This document shows positions 41,901 through 51,259 of a DNA stretch of 64,000 nucleotides, one piece after another (positions within the stretch are counted from its first letter, which is position 1; every line of letters begins with the position of its first letter). Position numbers and translations under genes: made by a program. The DNA lies in the NCBI GenBank assembly GCA_914767885.1, contig CAJZBQ010000058.1, forward strand, positions 693,501 through 757,500, written 5' to 3'. The stretch comes from Blepharisma stoltei. Lineage: Eukaryota; Ciliophora; Heterotrichea; Heterotrichida; Blepharismidae. The notes under the pieces were generated by a model. That model was not told the origin of the DNA. It was given only the letters and a program-made list of their open reading frames with translations, and searched no databases.

Positions 41901-44900
41901 TTTCTTTAATTCCTAGAGAAATTTTACAAGCTAAAGATGGGTCCATTGCAAATTGGCAACAGATATTAAGAGAAGGAAGAAGACACAAAATGCTTCAACA
42001 ATGGTACAAGCAAGTTTTCACTGTTGCTAATGCTGCACAATACAAGCAAGTTTTAGCAAAAGATATTTTGCAAAGGATTGCAGGAGAAAACACACTGGAC
42101 ATGCTTGTGAAGTCTTCTCTGCAAATCATGTGCGCCCTGACAAATAGTGAATTTTCAAGGATCATCGTAAAAGATGGCTGAGAATACTCACAATATACAA
42201 CGGAAGGGAGAACTGTTTTGCTAATAGACGAACATCAAGAATGCATTTTCCAGCGAATTTTGGAAACACAAAGCCCGATGAGTTGTGGGAGAAATGATTC
42301 TAGAGAAAATTCAATGTTCGTACCTTATAGTTCTGATGGGAAAACTATTATAATAGAGTTGTGAAATAAAAAAGACGAGTCTTTATCACTCCCATGCAAT
42401 TATTCGAGAGAGGATGAAATTATAGTAGGGACTTTGGGGAAAGTCGTGGCAAATGCTCTGTATTCCAGCTCTGCAAATAACTCCGAAACTTTATCAAATG
42501 TGCGCATAAATAAAATATGGCGTCTTCGTCTGGGCATGGCCTCCCGGCCATGCATACTCGACTCATATTTTATTTATATCCGGCAAGGTTTTATTACTTT
42601 AGAAATGGACAGCAATGCTAGGTAAGCAATTCTGGTTGTGTTCAGAGCATAATCCAAGTCTAAATTCAAGGGTGTTTTTTTCCTTGTTGGGAAGATGAGC
42701 ACGGAAGTTGTAAAGGGGAAGCCCAGCAGAGTCCTCTGGACCAATCGGGCAACTCCCTAGCGTGAAACTGGTGTTTACGTCCCAGGCTTTCGAGTTCTAC
42801 CTTCTGCCGACAGTCGACCAGAAAATCCATTATTTATGGATTTTCGGAAAGACAACCCACTCGTGCGAATCCCTTGTTTGAGGTAACAAGGAGGGTTTCC
42901 GCCGAGGCCTCACCATGGGCGATGGAGTGTGTAGGGGTGCAAACCCCGGCCCTGCAAGTGCGAACGGCTTAATCTAATCTAATCTAATCAAAATTTGCGC
43001 CAAACTTTAAGAAACTACACTTTTAACATGAATACCCAGCCTTTTATCAGCACAATCAGAAACGCCGCACAACGACTGCTTGGATGTGACCGTGGGACTG
43101 TATTTATAAGAGAAGGCAAATCGCTTATAGTAAAAGCCCAAGGTATAGAGCAGGAAATCCCAGTCGGTTTTTCATGCCCCATAGGAAAAGGAATCGTCGG
43201 ATATGTCGCACAAACTGGAGTAACAGAAAATATCAAAGATGTCTACCAAGACCAAAGGTTTAATAAAGAAGTCGACATGATAACTGGCTATAAAACGTCG
43301 AATATGCTCTGCATGCCTGTTCTTGATTCCCAAGGAGAAGTAATTGCAGCCTTGCAAATGATCAATAAAAAGCAAGGACATTTTGATAAAAGTGATGAAG
43401 AAACACTCGAAATCTTTTCAGAAATGGTATCAACAGTAATGCAGAATTGAAATTTATTCCAGAAAACTATTGAAGAAAGAACGAGGCTGATGAATATTTT
43501 GAATAGCATTGGAAATTATATCTTGGTATTGAATAGTGATGGAAAGTTGGATTATGCAAATAAGTCATTTGAGGGAATATTCGGAGTTTCTGAAAAAGTA
43601 GCAAAAATCACTTATTATGCAAGTTGGCTGAAATATAATAGACAGCTGGTGATTGATGTGACAAATATTTATCAATTTCCAAATAAAAGGATATACTAAT
43701 TGACCAAGAATAGCCCACTAAGGAGCCATTCTTGGTCTGCCAGAAAAAATTTTGACAAAAGATCCTAATCTGCCATTACCACTGAGTTTTGGTGTTTCCA
43801 AATTTTTTGGGCAAGCCAAATGCAATAAAAAAATTTGTTCTTTTGCGATGATGCATTTGGCTTGTCAAAAAAATTCGGCAACATCAAAACTCAGTGGTAA
43901 TGGCAGAAAAGATCCTAATCTGCCATTACCACTGAGTTTTGGTGCTTCCAAATTTTTTTGACAAGCCAAATGCATCATCGCAAAAGAGCAATTTTTTTTA
44001 TTGCATTTGGCTTGCCCAAAAAATTTGGAAACACCAAAACTCAGTGGTAATGGCAGATTAGGATCTTTTTGTCAGAATTTTTTCTGGCAGACCAAGAATG
44101 GCTCCATAGTGGGCTATTCTTGGTCAATTAGTATACATAGGAACTCACAGAGAATTCTGGCAATGCCTATGCACAAGAGTACGTCAATTCCGAACTTCAA
44201 AACTTATATGTAATTTAAAATGAATAAAACTTGCAAAGTGTTATTATAATGCGGAATTATCAAGCTTCTATTTAATATAAATAAGCATAACTTCGCAGTC
44301 GAGTCAAAATACCAAATCTTTAATTACACTTTAGCTGCTTTGCAAGATTTTTCAACCTTAGAAGCAGCTGGAGTTATCATAATTTTAGAAGACGCAACTG
44401 CAATTGAAGAGCTTAACTCCAAATTCAAGGCTATGCAAAGCCAGCTAATGGCTTTAACAAACCCAGTCCAGACTGAAACGTCCCTTCAGCGATGCATAAA
44501 CAAGCTTTCTTTGATTTCTGGAGAACTCGAACAATCCTCAGAAATTTCTTCACAACTACAAGAAATCATTAGCACTCTTAAGCGCGGAAACCTAAATAGA
44601 GCCGAAGTAAAACTGCCGCTTGAATTAAAATCATTGGAATCTGAGCTTAAAGGCCGCCTCAAAGAATATGCAGAATTTTCTCAGCCAAACTCTATAAGAG
44701 AGCCATTTAAATTGCGGAAAAGTATTTCTGATGAAAATTCAGGGATGCTAGGTGTCCCAATGGAGTCTTTGCGAAGCTGAACATTGAATTCTTTTGAAAT
44801 TGAGGACCACTTCAAATATGTCAAAGCAATGCTTATTGATTTTGACTTAATGAAGCAGTTCCAAATCAAAGCAAGCCGGCTGAAGTCCTTCTATAACCGC

Positions 44901-45884
44901 GTCAAAGAAAACTACCCAGCTAACCCTTTCCATAACTTCTTCCATGCCTTTTCGGTGATGCACTCCTGCTATTTAGTTTTACGCAACACAAAAGCTGAAG
45001 AAACCTTCAATAACTCAGAAATCCTCGCGATGCTGGTCTCTTCAGTATGCCATGACTTAGGCCACACAGGCCATAACAATGCTTTTGAAGTAAATTCCAG
45101 CTCAGAATACGCGATTTCTTATAATGATAAATCCGTGCTTGAAAATTTCCACTCTGCGTCCACATTTAGAATATTGCGAGATCATTCATGCAATATTTTT
45201 GAAAATCTTCCTCATGATTTGTACCGCTCAGTCAGGAAACTTATGATAGAATGCATATTAGGGACTGACATGATTAGGCATTTTACTATGATTTCTAATA
45301 TGACAGCAAGGTTCAAAGACTTAGAAGACCATCCGTTAGGGACTTTAGAAGACGATATAGAAAAACTTGCAGCTTTTATTGTGCATACAGCTGACCTTGC
45401 GCATCCAAGCAAGGATTTCACACAATATTCGAGGTTTTCGAGGCTTGTCTGTGAAGAATTCACTCATCAATATAATGAAGAAGTGCAAAACGGGCTGCCC
45501 ACACACGAATTCATGAAAGGACTTGATGAGCCTAAGGCATACTTTAAAAATGAACTTGGGTTTTTAACAGTCATTGTGAAGCCACTCTGGGAGTGTCTAG
45601 GCTTATGGCTGAGCCCAGGGGATTGGCCTTAAATTAACTTGCCTAATTAGATTATCGAAAAGCTCTATCATACCACTAAAGGTACTTATCTCCATCATGT
45701 TTCGTTCTCGCCTGATGACTGCATTTAGCTGGGATTTACGTTAGATGGACTACTGTCCCGCGCATCAATATGGATTACTTTCCAGAAAATTCAAAATCCA
45801 GACTCAGGGATTGATCAATGTCTGATAAACTTGAATGAAAATATCAGGAAATATCAGCAAAAATCTCAAGAGTTGTTAGGTTAA
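38910..45884 (+). CDS. GAF/PAS-domain 3',5'-cyclic-nucleotide phosphodiesterase
   Basis: 1669 aa after removal of 1965 bp of insertions (39526-40271 with its nested retroposon, 42494-43000, 43692-44135, 44204-44326, 45604-45770). Start ATG 38910; stop TAA 45882. Several GAF-like domains fill residues 1-1110. The last (about 960-1105) has the cyclic-nucleotide-binding NKFDE signature as NKKQGHFDKSDE. A PAS-like segment (about 1125-1255; DYANKSFEGIFGVSE) precedes the catalytic HD domain (about 1360-1650), with HNFFHAF, HDLGHTGHNN and HTADLAHPSK metal-binding motifs all intact. It hydrolyses cAMP and/or cGMP and is probably regulated by cyclic nucleotide binding to the GAF domain. Substrate choice cannot be read with confidence. 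It is the most heavily interrupted single gene here. Confidence 0.9.
39526..40271 (+). mobile_element. TNA-MITE, family 1, with nested retroposon (in phosphodiesterase)
   Basis: TAA/TAA repeats; 743 bp removed restores QSNTQLLSNEEENMQISQL. The left hairpin (CTCAGTGAGCGA) and body (AAATTAAACAGAATTAGC) are separated by a retroposon at 39574-40039. Confidence 0.9.
39574..40039 (+). mobile_element. SINE-like retroposon nested in a MITE
   Basis: Insert 39590-40023 between perfect copies of GAAGGGGGTTAATTTT. GC-rich; ends in a short-repeat tail of GGAAAT units. It lacks the usual AAAATGGC head, so it is a different family. It contains a 67-codon ORF without known relatives. Confidence 0.85.
42494..43000 (+). 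mobile_element. SINE-like retroposon (E family) in phosphodiesterase
   Basis: Flanked by TCAAATGTGCGC and TCAAAATTTGCGC. Head ATATGGCGTCTTCGTCTGGG; tail of repeated AATCT units. Removing 495 bp restores TLSNVRQTLRNYTFN. Its boundary repeat has no TA. Confidence 0.9.
43692..44135. mobile_element. Large palindromic foldback IES (two tandem hairpins)
   Basis: 442 bp between TA dinucleotides. Outer arms TATACTAATTGACCAAG and its complement; each half cont­ains its own hairpin of about 65-bp arms (TGCCATTACCACTGAGTTTT and complement). The two halves are inverted copies of each other. Removal restores FPNKR-IHRNSQRILAMP and the frame of the PAS segment. Confidence 0.85.
44204..44326. mobile_element. 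120-bp TTA-bounded IES, possibly MITE-derived
   Basis: TTA/TTA repeats. It contains several in-frame stops; removal restores IPNFKTYTLAALQDFST. AT-rich; a weak resemblance to the MITE middle (TTGCAAAGTGTTATTATAATG) is all that can be seen. Confidence 0.75.
45604..45770. mobile_element. 165-bp TA-bounded IES near the phosphodiesterase C-terminus
   Basis: TATGG occurs at both ends. The germline frame stops at 45630; removing 165 bp gives LWECLGLWITFQKIQNPDSG and then a helix (CLINLNENIRKYQQ) typical of phosphodiesterase C-termini. Moderately GC-rich; family unknown. Confidence 0.7.
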
Positions 45885-45919
45885 GTATTTTGTTAAATAA
45901 TCATTAATTTGTATAGTAA

Positions 45920-46138
45920 ATGTCCACAGATTATGACCTTTTCCACAATCCCGAATTAACCCCAGTTATACAAAATAAAGTAGCAAGGACTATTCAGAGG
46001 GTTTCTAAGCTGTGCTTGAAAGTTTGCTATAGAGATGCGCCGCCTAAGGGTGAGTGTTTGAAGAATTGTGTGACGAGTTATGTGGAAGCTTTTGATGTTG
46101 TTCTGGACACGTTGAGAACTTATGATTATAATAGATAA
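45920..46138 (+). CDS. Small Tim-type mitochondrial intermembrane-space chaperone
   Basis: 72 aa, ATG 45920 to TAA 46136. The twin CX3C motifs of the Tim8/9/10/13 family are present (KLCLKVCYRDAPPKGECLKNC), though the spacer of 9 residues is shorter than the usual 11-16. Flanking helices (RTIQRVSK and VTSYVEAFDVVLDTL) fit the family's helix-loop-helix. Such proteins chaperone hydrophobic precursors between the TOM and TIM complexes. It begins 35 bp after the phosphodiesterase stop. Which member it is cannot be told. Confidence 0.65.
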   Translation: MSTDYDLFHNPELTPVIQNKVARTIQRVSKLCLKVCYRDAPPKGECLKNCVTSYVEAFDVVLDTLRTYDYNR

Positions 46139-46158
46139 AGCTTATTTTATTTAAAATA

Positions 46159-46440
46159 TTAAGCTCGTCTAGCACTTTGAGGTCTATTTCTATGGAGTTC
46201 TGGGCTTGTTGATGTACCGGAAGCGCCTTTTATAAGCTGCTGGGGATATTTAAGATTACTTCTAATACGAAGAGTCCGGAGCGGGGAAGTGTCGTCAGTC
46301 GTTCTTGTATTTTGAGTCATTTCTTGAAGGTTTAGCTCTGGCGAGCTTTCTGTATATTCTGTCAGAGTTGTGACACCTGCTTTGATTTTTGAGTCATCGG
46401 CTTTATAAAATCTTCCATCAAAGCCTTGGATGTGAGTCAT
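46159..46440 (-). CDS. Short protein of unknown function
   Basis: 93 aa from the first in-frame ATG (46438-46440) to TAA 46159. Polar and Ser/Thr/Arg-rich, with a C-terminal SPELHRNRPQSARRA run. The frame is open 36 nt further upstream without an ATG before a stop, so a longer start could be hidden by the decayed MITE just upstream (46483-46708) or by an intron. No family is recognised. Confidence 0.45.
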   Translation of the reverse strand: MTHIQGFDGRFYKADDSKIKAGVTTLTEYTESSPELNLQEMTQNTRTTDDTSPLRTLRIRSNLKYPQQLIKGASGTSTSPELHRNRPQSARRA

Positions 46441-46482
46441 AATTGGAAAATTGATCTCCCCTCTGCCACAAGACAAGCATGC

Positions 46483-46708
46483 ATTATTTCTTGCTCTCCT
46501 CCATTATATATTTATGCTTGCTAAATTTTTTTTAAAATTTCCCAATTCTATTGCTCTGATTTTACTTTTAAAAGATGCAATCTGTTTAAATTTAATATAA
46601 CTAGCTGGAGGTCTCATTCTTATAATGGCTAATTATATATTGAAATATTTCATACAAAAGATCTCGTATTACACATTTTTTGCTTATAAGAACATAGAGA
46701 GGGAGTTA
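46483..46708 (-). mobile_element. Decayed MITE-like remnant
   Basis: TTA at both ends. It keeps family-1 middle sequence (GATGCAATCTGTTTAAATTT, AACTAGCTGGAGGTCTCATT) and a right end GAGAGGGAG, but the hairpin words are gone. Confidence 0.55.
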
Positions 46709-46738
46709 ATATATTTCTAAAGAAGAATGCATCAAACT

Positions 46739-48558
46739 TTAAACTATGGGACATAAATTGCCATTTATCATTAAAGAGAATAATTTTTTCTTGGAAATTA
46801 ATGCATTTCCAAAATCGTCATTTGTCTCTTGAAACTGCAGGATGATTTTTCTAATGCACCCTTCTAAATTCTCACAGTTTTTATCACAGGTTTTTACAAG
46901 GCTTTCAAGGATAGAGATCCTTTGTTCGTGGTCTTTAATCAAATTCATTAGTTCTTCTCGATCTGCTTTATCTTTGATGATCTTTTTTAGCTGAGAATTG
47001 TCAAGCAATTTTGCAACCTTGTCAAACTTTTCGTCAATAATTTTGAAGTTATTGTTAGCTTTTTCTCTAAATTTCCAAAATTCTGTAGATTCGTGATGCT
47101 CTATTGTGACAGATTTAGGCTGCTGCTTATTCTGGTTTCCGATTAAGTCAGAGATCACGTCACGATCAACTTTTAGCCTGAGATCGGCTTGGATTTTTTC
47201 AAATTCTTTTGTCAAAAATTCAAGCTGCTGCTTTAAGGTGAAATCTTTTTCAGGTACATTTGAGAGTACGCTGCTATGCATCATAAGCTCTTGATGGATC
47301 CTTTCTATTTTAGATTCAATTTCTTTGAATTCTTTAGAAAAGTCTGGCATTTCTGGTAACGAGCTTTTAACTGAGTCTATTTTTGCATTGAGTTCTTCAT
47401 AGCTTAGCATTCATAACTTCTTATCAACTCTACATAAAATTTACTCTTCTTTCAGTTCTTTCAGTGCTTTTTTAAACACGCTCATTTCTTGATCATCTTC
47501 TCTAACGATCTTTTCTAAATCTTTAAGCAATGTCTCAAACTTGTCAAGTTTCTTTTCACTCATCCCTAAAATGTCCCTTTTAAGCCTTAACTCGACTGTA
47601 TTCAAAGAATCTCAAACGAACTTTTCATTGACTCGGGTTTTGAGCAAATCTTCACAGTCTTTTAACTTTCACAGCGTTTTTGTTTCCAAATCATTGAACT
47701 TTTTTTCCATATCGACCATAAATTTCCCAACTTTTTCTTCATTTCTCCCAATGATGTCTCTGAGGTCTCGAGTTTTCTCATTGAAATCTTTAGTTTCAGC
47801 TTTCAAACTTATTTTGTGTTTTAGTTTTTTCTTCAAGTGGGAATGGTCATTTGCATCCACTTTCTTACTAATTTGATTATCTATCTGGGAAACTTTGTCT
47901 GCAATGTCACTTTTGAATTGATTTAAATTGAAAATTTGATCAGATAATGATCTCAATCCCTCTGTTGTCGAAACTAAAGCTTCTTGCCAATGCAGGCTGC
48001 TTGCTTTTCTACTGATGAATTCTGACCTAAAGGAGTTAGTTAAAGCAGACAGCATGTCGTTGAACTCCGAATTTGCAATTTTATTTTGAATCTCTTTACT
48101 CCCTCTGTGAGCGAACAAAATCATTGGAAAAATTGCTATTTTTGGAGTAAAAAACCTCCCACTCTGAACGAAAAAAAATCCCAATTCTTTATTTAATTTG
48201 TACCAGTTTGAGAGGTGTTTAAAATTTAACAGAATTAGATATCACTTATATATCAAAATATTTTTTCATTAAATTTTGAACAAAAAAATTTACTATAAAA
48301 TTATAAATTAGCCTCCCTCCGTAAGTAAACAAATTGTTTTTGTTCGTTAACGGAGGGGGTGAAGTTAGAGATTATCTTTATGTAAGTTCCCTGCTGATTG
48401 ATTGCAATAGCAACGTTATTTAAAAAATCTCTCAGAGTATCAAAATTCATATCAAAAGTGACAAGGGGAGCCAAAGGTACAGTCGCTATAGCGCTATCTA
48501 TATTTTCGCTCCTGCTTGTTGTTTCAATAATGGTCTTTGATTCTCTCTTAATTGACAT
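46739..48558 (-). CDS. Coiled-coil protein, unknown
   Basis: 511 aa after removing a MITE (269 bp) and one 15-nt intron (47430-47444); ATG 48556-48558, TAA 46739. The first 50 residues are Ser/Thr-rich; most of the remainder is long coiled coil with heptad runs such as KLKDCEDLLKTRVNEKFVW and FKEIESKIERIHQELMM. Such proteins are common in cilia and basal bodies, but no family was recognised. It starts only 11 bp after the stop of the capping-protein gene on the same strand, an unusually tight spacing. Confidence 0.65.
47430..47444 (-). other. 15-nt intron in coiled-coil gene
   Basis: Minus-strand GTAAATTTTATGTAG contains an in-frame TAA; splicing gives KELKEEVDKKLWML. Confidence 0.85.
48096..48367 (-). 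mobile_element. TNA-MITE, family 1
   Basis: TTA/TTA repeats. The hairpin lies at the right (CTCCGTAAGTAAAC and GTTCGTTAACGGAG). Removing 269 bp restores GTYIKIISKEIQNKIANSEF. Confidence 0.9.
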
Positions 48559-48569
48559 ATTATTAACTA

Positions 48570-49361
48570 TTATGCTAATTTATATCTACTTCTTATTTCT
48601 GGCTCTACTTTTCTTGTCTTATCCAAAATCTCGCTCGTTTTCCCCACATATATCATATCAATAGAGCTCCTTAACTTGCTTTCCATATTCTCAACTGCAA
48701 AAATCATCCCATATATATGAGGATCCGCATATAAGCTGTTACGAGCTGCAACTGTTTCTTGGTTTTGCCTTGTTACGCTCCCACTTAATTCAAGTCTTCC
48801 AGCAGCAGGGTCATTGATTGTGATTTGCAAAAATACAGTTGTGGTTATTGTATAAGTAATAGTTCGGCTTTCAGGGGAAAGTTTTGCAGTGACTAAGTTG
48901 GTGGATTCCCATGCTCCCTTTTCAGTAATCCCTGCTGCTCCTAGATCTTTTTTGACTAGAAAAGCTCCTGCAAACTCATTGGGGTTTGTGTCCCACAGAT
49001 AAGCTGATGAAATTCCTCCTTCGTAATAGAGTTTCCTATATTCATTAAAAATTTCATTGGCTTTTACTTCTACTTGTCGAAGCTCTGCAGAAGGAACGCT
49101 GCTTTCTGGTAAAGGAGGCTGATAATTGTTGCTATAAGGAGATCTATATGAGTCGCCATCACGGTTGAATTCACAGAGAATAAATTCGTTGCCTGTGCTT
49201 TCACATACTCCAAGTTCTAATGGCTTATCAACTCTTTGGTAGACTTGATCAACTATTTCTTCATTTTCAATTAATTTAGAGACACCAGCAAGGTTCTTTT
49301 CACATGCAGAAGGCGGCATTCTTCTCATGAGTCCGAGAGATGAGGTGAGGACAGCACTCAT
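48570..49361 (-). CDS. F-actin capping protein subunit beta
   Basis: 263 aa, ATG 49359-49361 to TAA 48570, uninterrupted and close to the family's usual 270 residues. Conserved features include LGLMRRMPP, the LCEFNRDGDSYRSPYSNNYQPP signature, YYEGGISSAYLWD and NMESKLRSSIDMIYVGKT near the C-terminal tentacle. With the alpha subunit it caps actin-filament barbed ends and also serves in dynactin. No insertion or intron occurs. Confidence 0.95.
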   Translation of the reverse strand: MSAVLTSSLGLMRRMPPSACEKNLAGVSKLIENEEIVDQVYQRVDKPLELGVCESTGNEFILCEFNRDGDSYRSPYSNNYQPPLPESSVPSAELRQVEVKANEIFNEYRKLYYEGGISSAYLWDTNPNEFAGAFLVKKDLGAAGITEKGAWESTNLVTAKLSPESRTITYTITTTVFLQITINDPAAGRLELSGSVTRQNQETVAARNSLYADPHIYGMIFAVENMESKLRSSIDMIYVGKTSEILDKTRKVEPEIRSRYKLA

Positions 49362-49563
49362 ATTGAATAATTATTATCGCCATATGATTTATGCCAAATT
49401 GTGTAAAAATTTCCACTTTTAAATTCAAACTATACATATTAATAATGATAAAATACTATGCAAATAAGTAAAATCTCTTTATTTTTTATATGAATTGTAC
49501 TATTAGCACTTTTAAAAATAGAATGATATAATGATAGCAAGTCTAAATAAATTTCAACAAATT

Positions 49564-51232
49564 ATGGAACCTCTTATTGATCCTTTGCATGATCGTGCTA
49601 TAGGAGATGTGCCCGCTCCACCTCACAGGCCTCTAGATAGAAATATTTTATACCCAAATGGCATCATAAGTCCTCCAGATTGAAGAATACTGAGAAGCCA
49701 TCTTTACTCTGAAGGAAGAGTCAATAAAGCTGAATGTCTATTGCTCATTCACCAAACAACTGAAGTTTTTCGAAAAGAACGAAACTTGTTAGAACTAAAA
49801 GACCCAGTAACTGTTGTTGGTGATATTCATGGACAGTTTTACGACTTCATGAGGATTCTAGAATTAGGCGGAGACTTTGACAAGACAAAATATCTATTTT
49901 TAGGAGATTATGTGGACAGAGGCGCTTTTTCTATAGAAGTGGTCATGCTGCTGTATGCGATAAAGCTGAATTATCCTGGAACCGTATATATGATTCGAGG
50001 AAATCATGAATGCAGACAGATGACGGCTTTTTTTAATTTTCGTACAGAGTGCTTGAATAAATTTGATTTAGAAACTTATGATGCTGTGATGGAGAGTTTT
50101 GACGCGTTGCCAACTGCCTGCCTAGTAAATAATAAGTTTTTAGCGATTCATGGAGGAATCTCACCGGAGCTGGTCACTATAGAAGATATAAGCAGACTAA
50201 GCAGATTTCAAGAACCCCCAAGACAAGGACTTTATTGTGATTTGCTATGGTCTGACCCCATAGACAATGATACTGGCCATTGCACAGATAAATACAAAAT
50301 CAATGACGTAAGAGGTTGCAGCGTTTATTTCGGCCAAGTTGCTGTTAATACTTTTTTAAAACGAAACAGACTTCTCTCAGTTCTTCGAGCTCATGAAGCC
50401 CAAGTTGATGGCTACAAGATGCACAGATGAAATGGCAACACTGAATTCCCTGTAGTCATAACTGTATTTTCAGCTCCAAATTACTGTGATGTCTATAACA
50501 ATAAAGCCGCCATGCTGAAATTCGAAAACAACACTTTGAATATTCAGCAATTCAACTATACTGAGCACCCTTATATTTTGCCTAACTTTTTAGATGTTTT
50601 TACTTGGAGTGCTCCTTTTGTTATAGAAAAGGTGCTTGAAATGCTTCATAATATCATAAAATCACGCAAAGATGAGCCTGAAGAAAACATTGACCCAACG
50701 TCTGGTGAAAGGGTAAAAGAGCTAATTCCTAGGTTAGATCTTTATAAAACTCATTTAAACTTTATTTGCTGAAATAAAAAAATTTTGAATATAATTTATC
50801 TTGTGCATATATTTTTGTTATAATGATAAGATCTTAAGCTAATTCTATTATATTTTAAACTGCTTGACAATAAAGAATTAATTTTATGAATTAAATAAGA
50901 TTTTCAATTTAAATATTTTGAAATAAAACAAATTAGCCCCTTGATTAATGAACAAAAAAATTTTGTTACAACCAAGAGGATTAAAGGATAATTTGAGAGA
51001 TTCTAAGCTTGAAAAGCTAAGAAACAAAGTCAAAGCAGTCTCAAGAATGATGAAAATGTTCAGAACACTTAGAGAAGACAAAGAAATTATTTTGCAACTT
51101 AAAGGACTTTGCCCAGACAACAAGGTTCCAAGAGGCTTGCTAGCTCAAGGCAGAGATGCCATAGCAGGAGCAGTTGATTCATTTACCCATGCTAAACAAA
51201 TGGACATTGTAAACGAAAAACGTCCAGATTAA
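49564..51232 (+). CDS. Calcineurin catalytic subunit A (PP2B)
   Basis: 480 aa after removing a 226-bp decayed MITE (50755-50983); ATG 49564, TAA 51230. It is a Ca2+/calmodulin-dependent Ser/Thr phosphatase. Catalytic motifs are intact: [29 protein letters not shown], then [13 protein letters not shown] calcineurin-B-binding helix follows ([13 protein letters not shown]). After the insertion comes the calmodulin-binding helix ([20 protein letters not shown]) and an autoinhibitory-like [16 protein letters not shown], which identify it as PP2B rather than PP1/PP2A. In the unedited germline the frame stops just before the regulatory region, so an unexcised copy would encode an unregulated phosphatase core. 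Confidence 0.95.
50755..50983 (-). mobile_element. Decayed TNA-MITE in calcineurin A
   Basis: TTA/TTA repeats, 226 bp. The right end keeps GAACAAAAAAATTTTGTT, the family-1 hairpin core; the middle keeps TAAGCTAATTCTATTAT. Removal gives [17 protein letters not shown] in frame. Confidence 0.75.
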
Positions 51233-51259
51233 GCTATTAATCTGTATAAATTTAAATAA

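Noticed and set aside
43752-44213. ORFs with repeated DPNLPLPLSFG
   Set aside because: Product of the palindromic IES, read in either arm.
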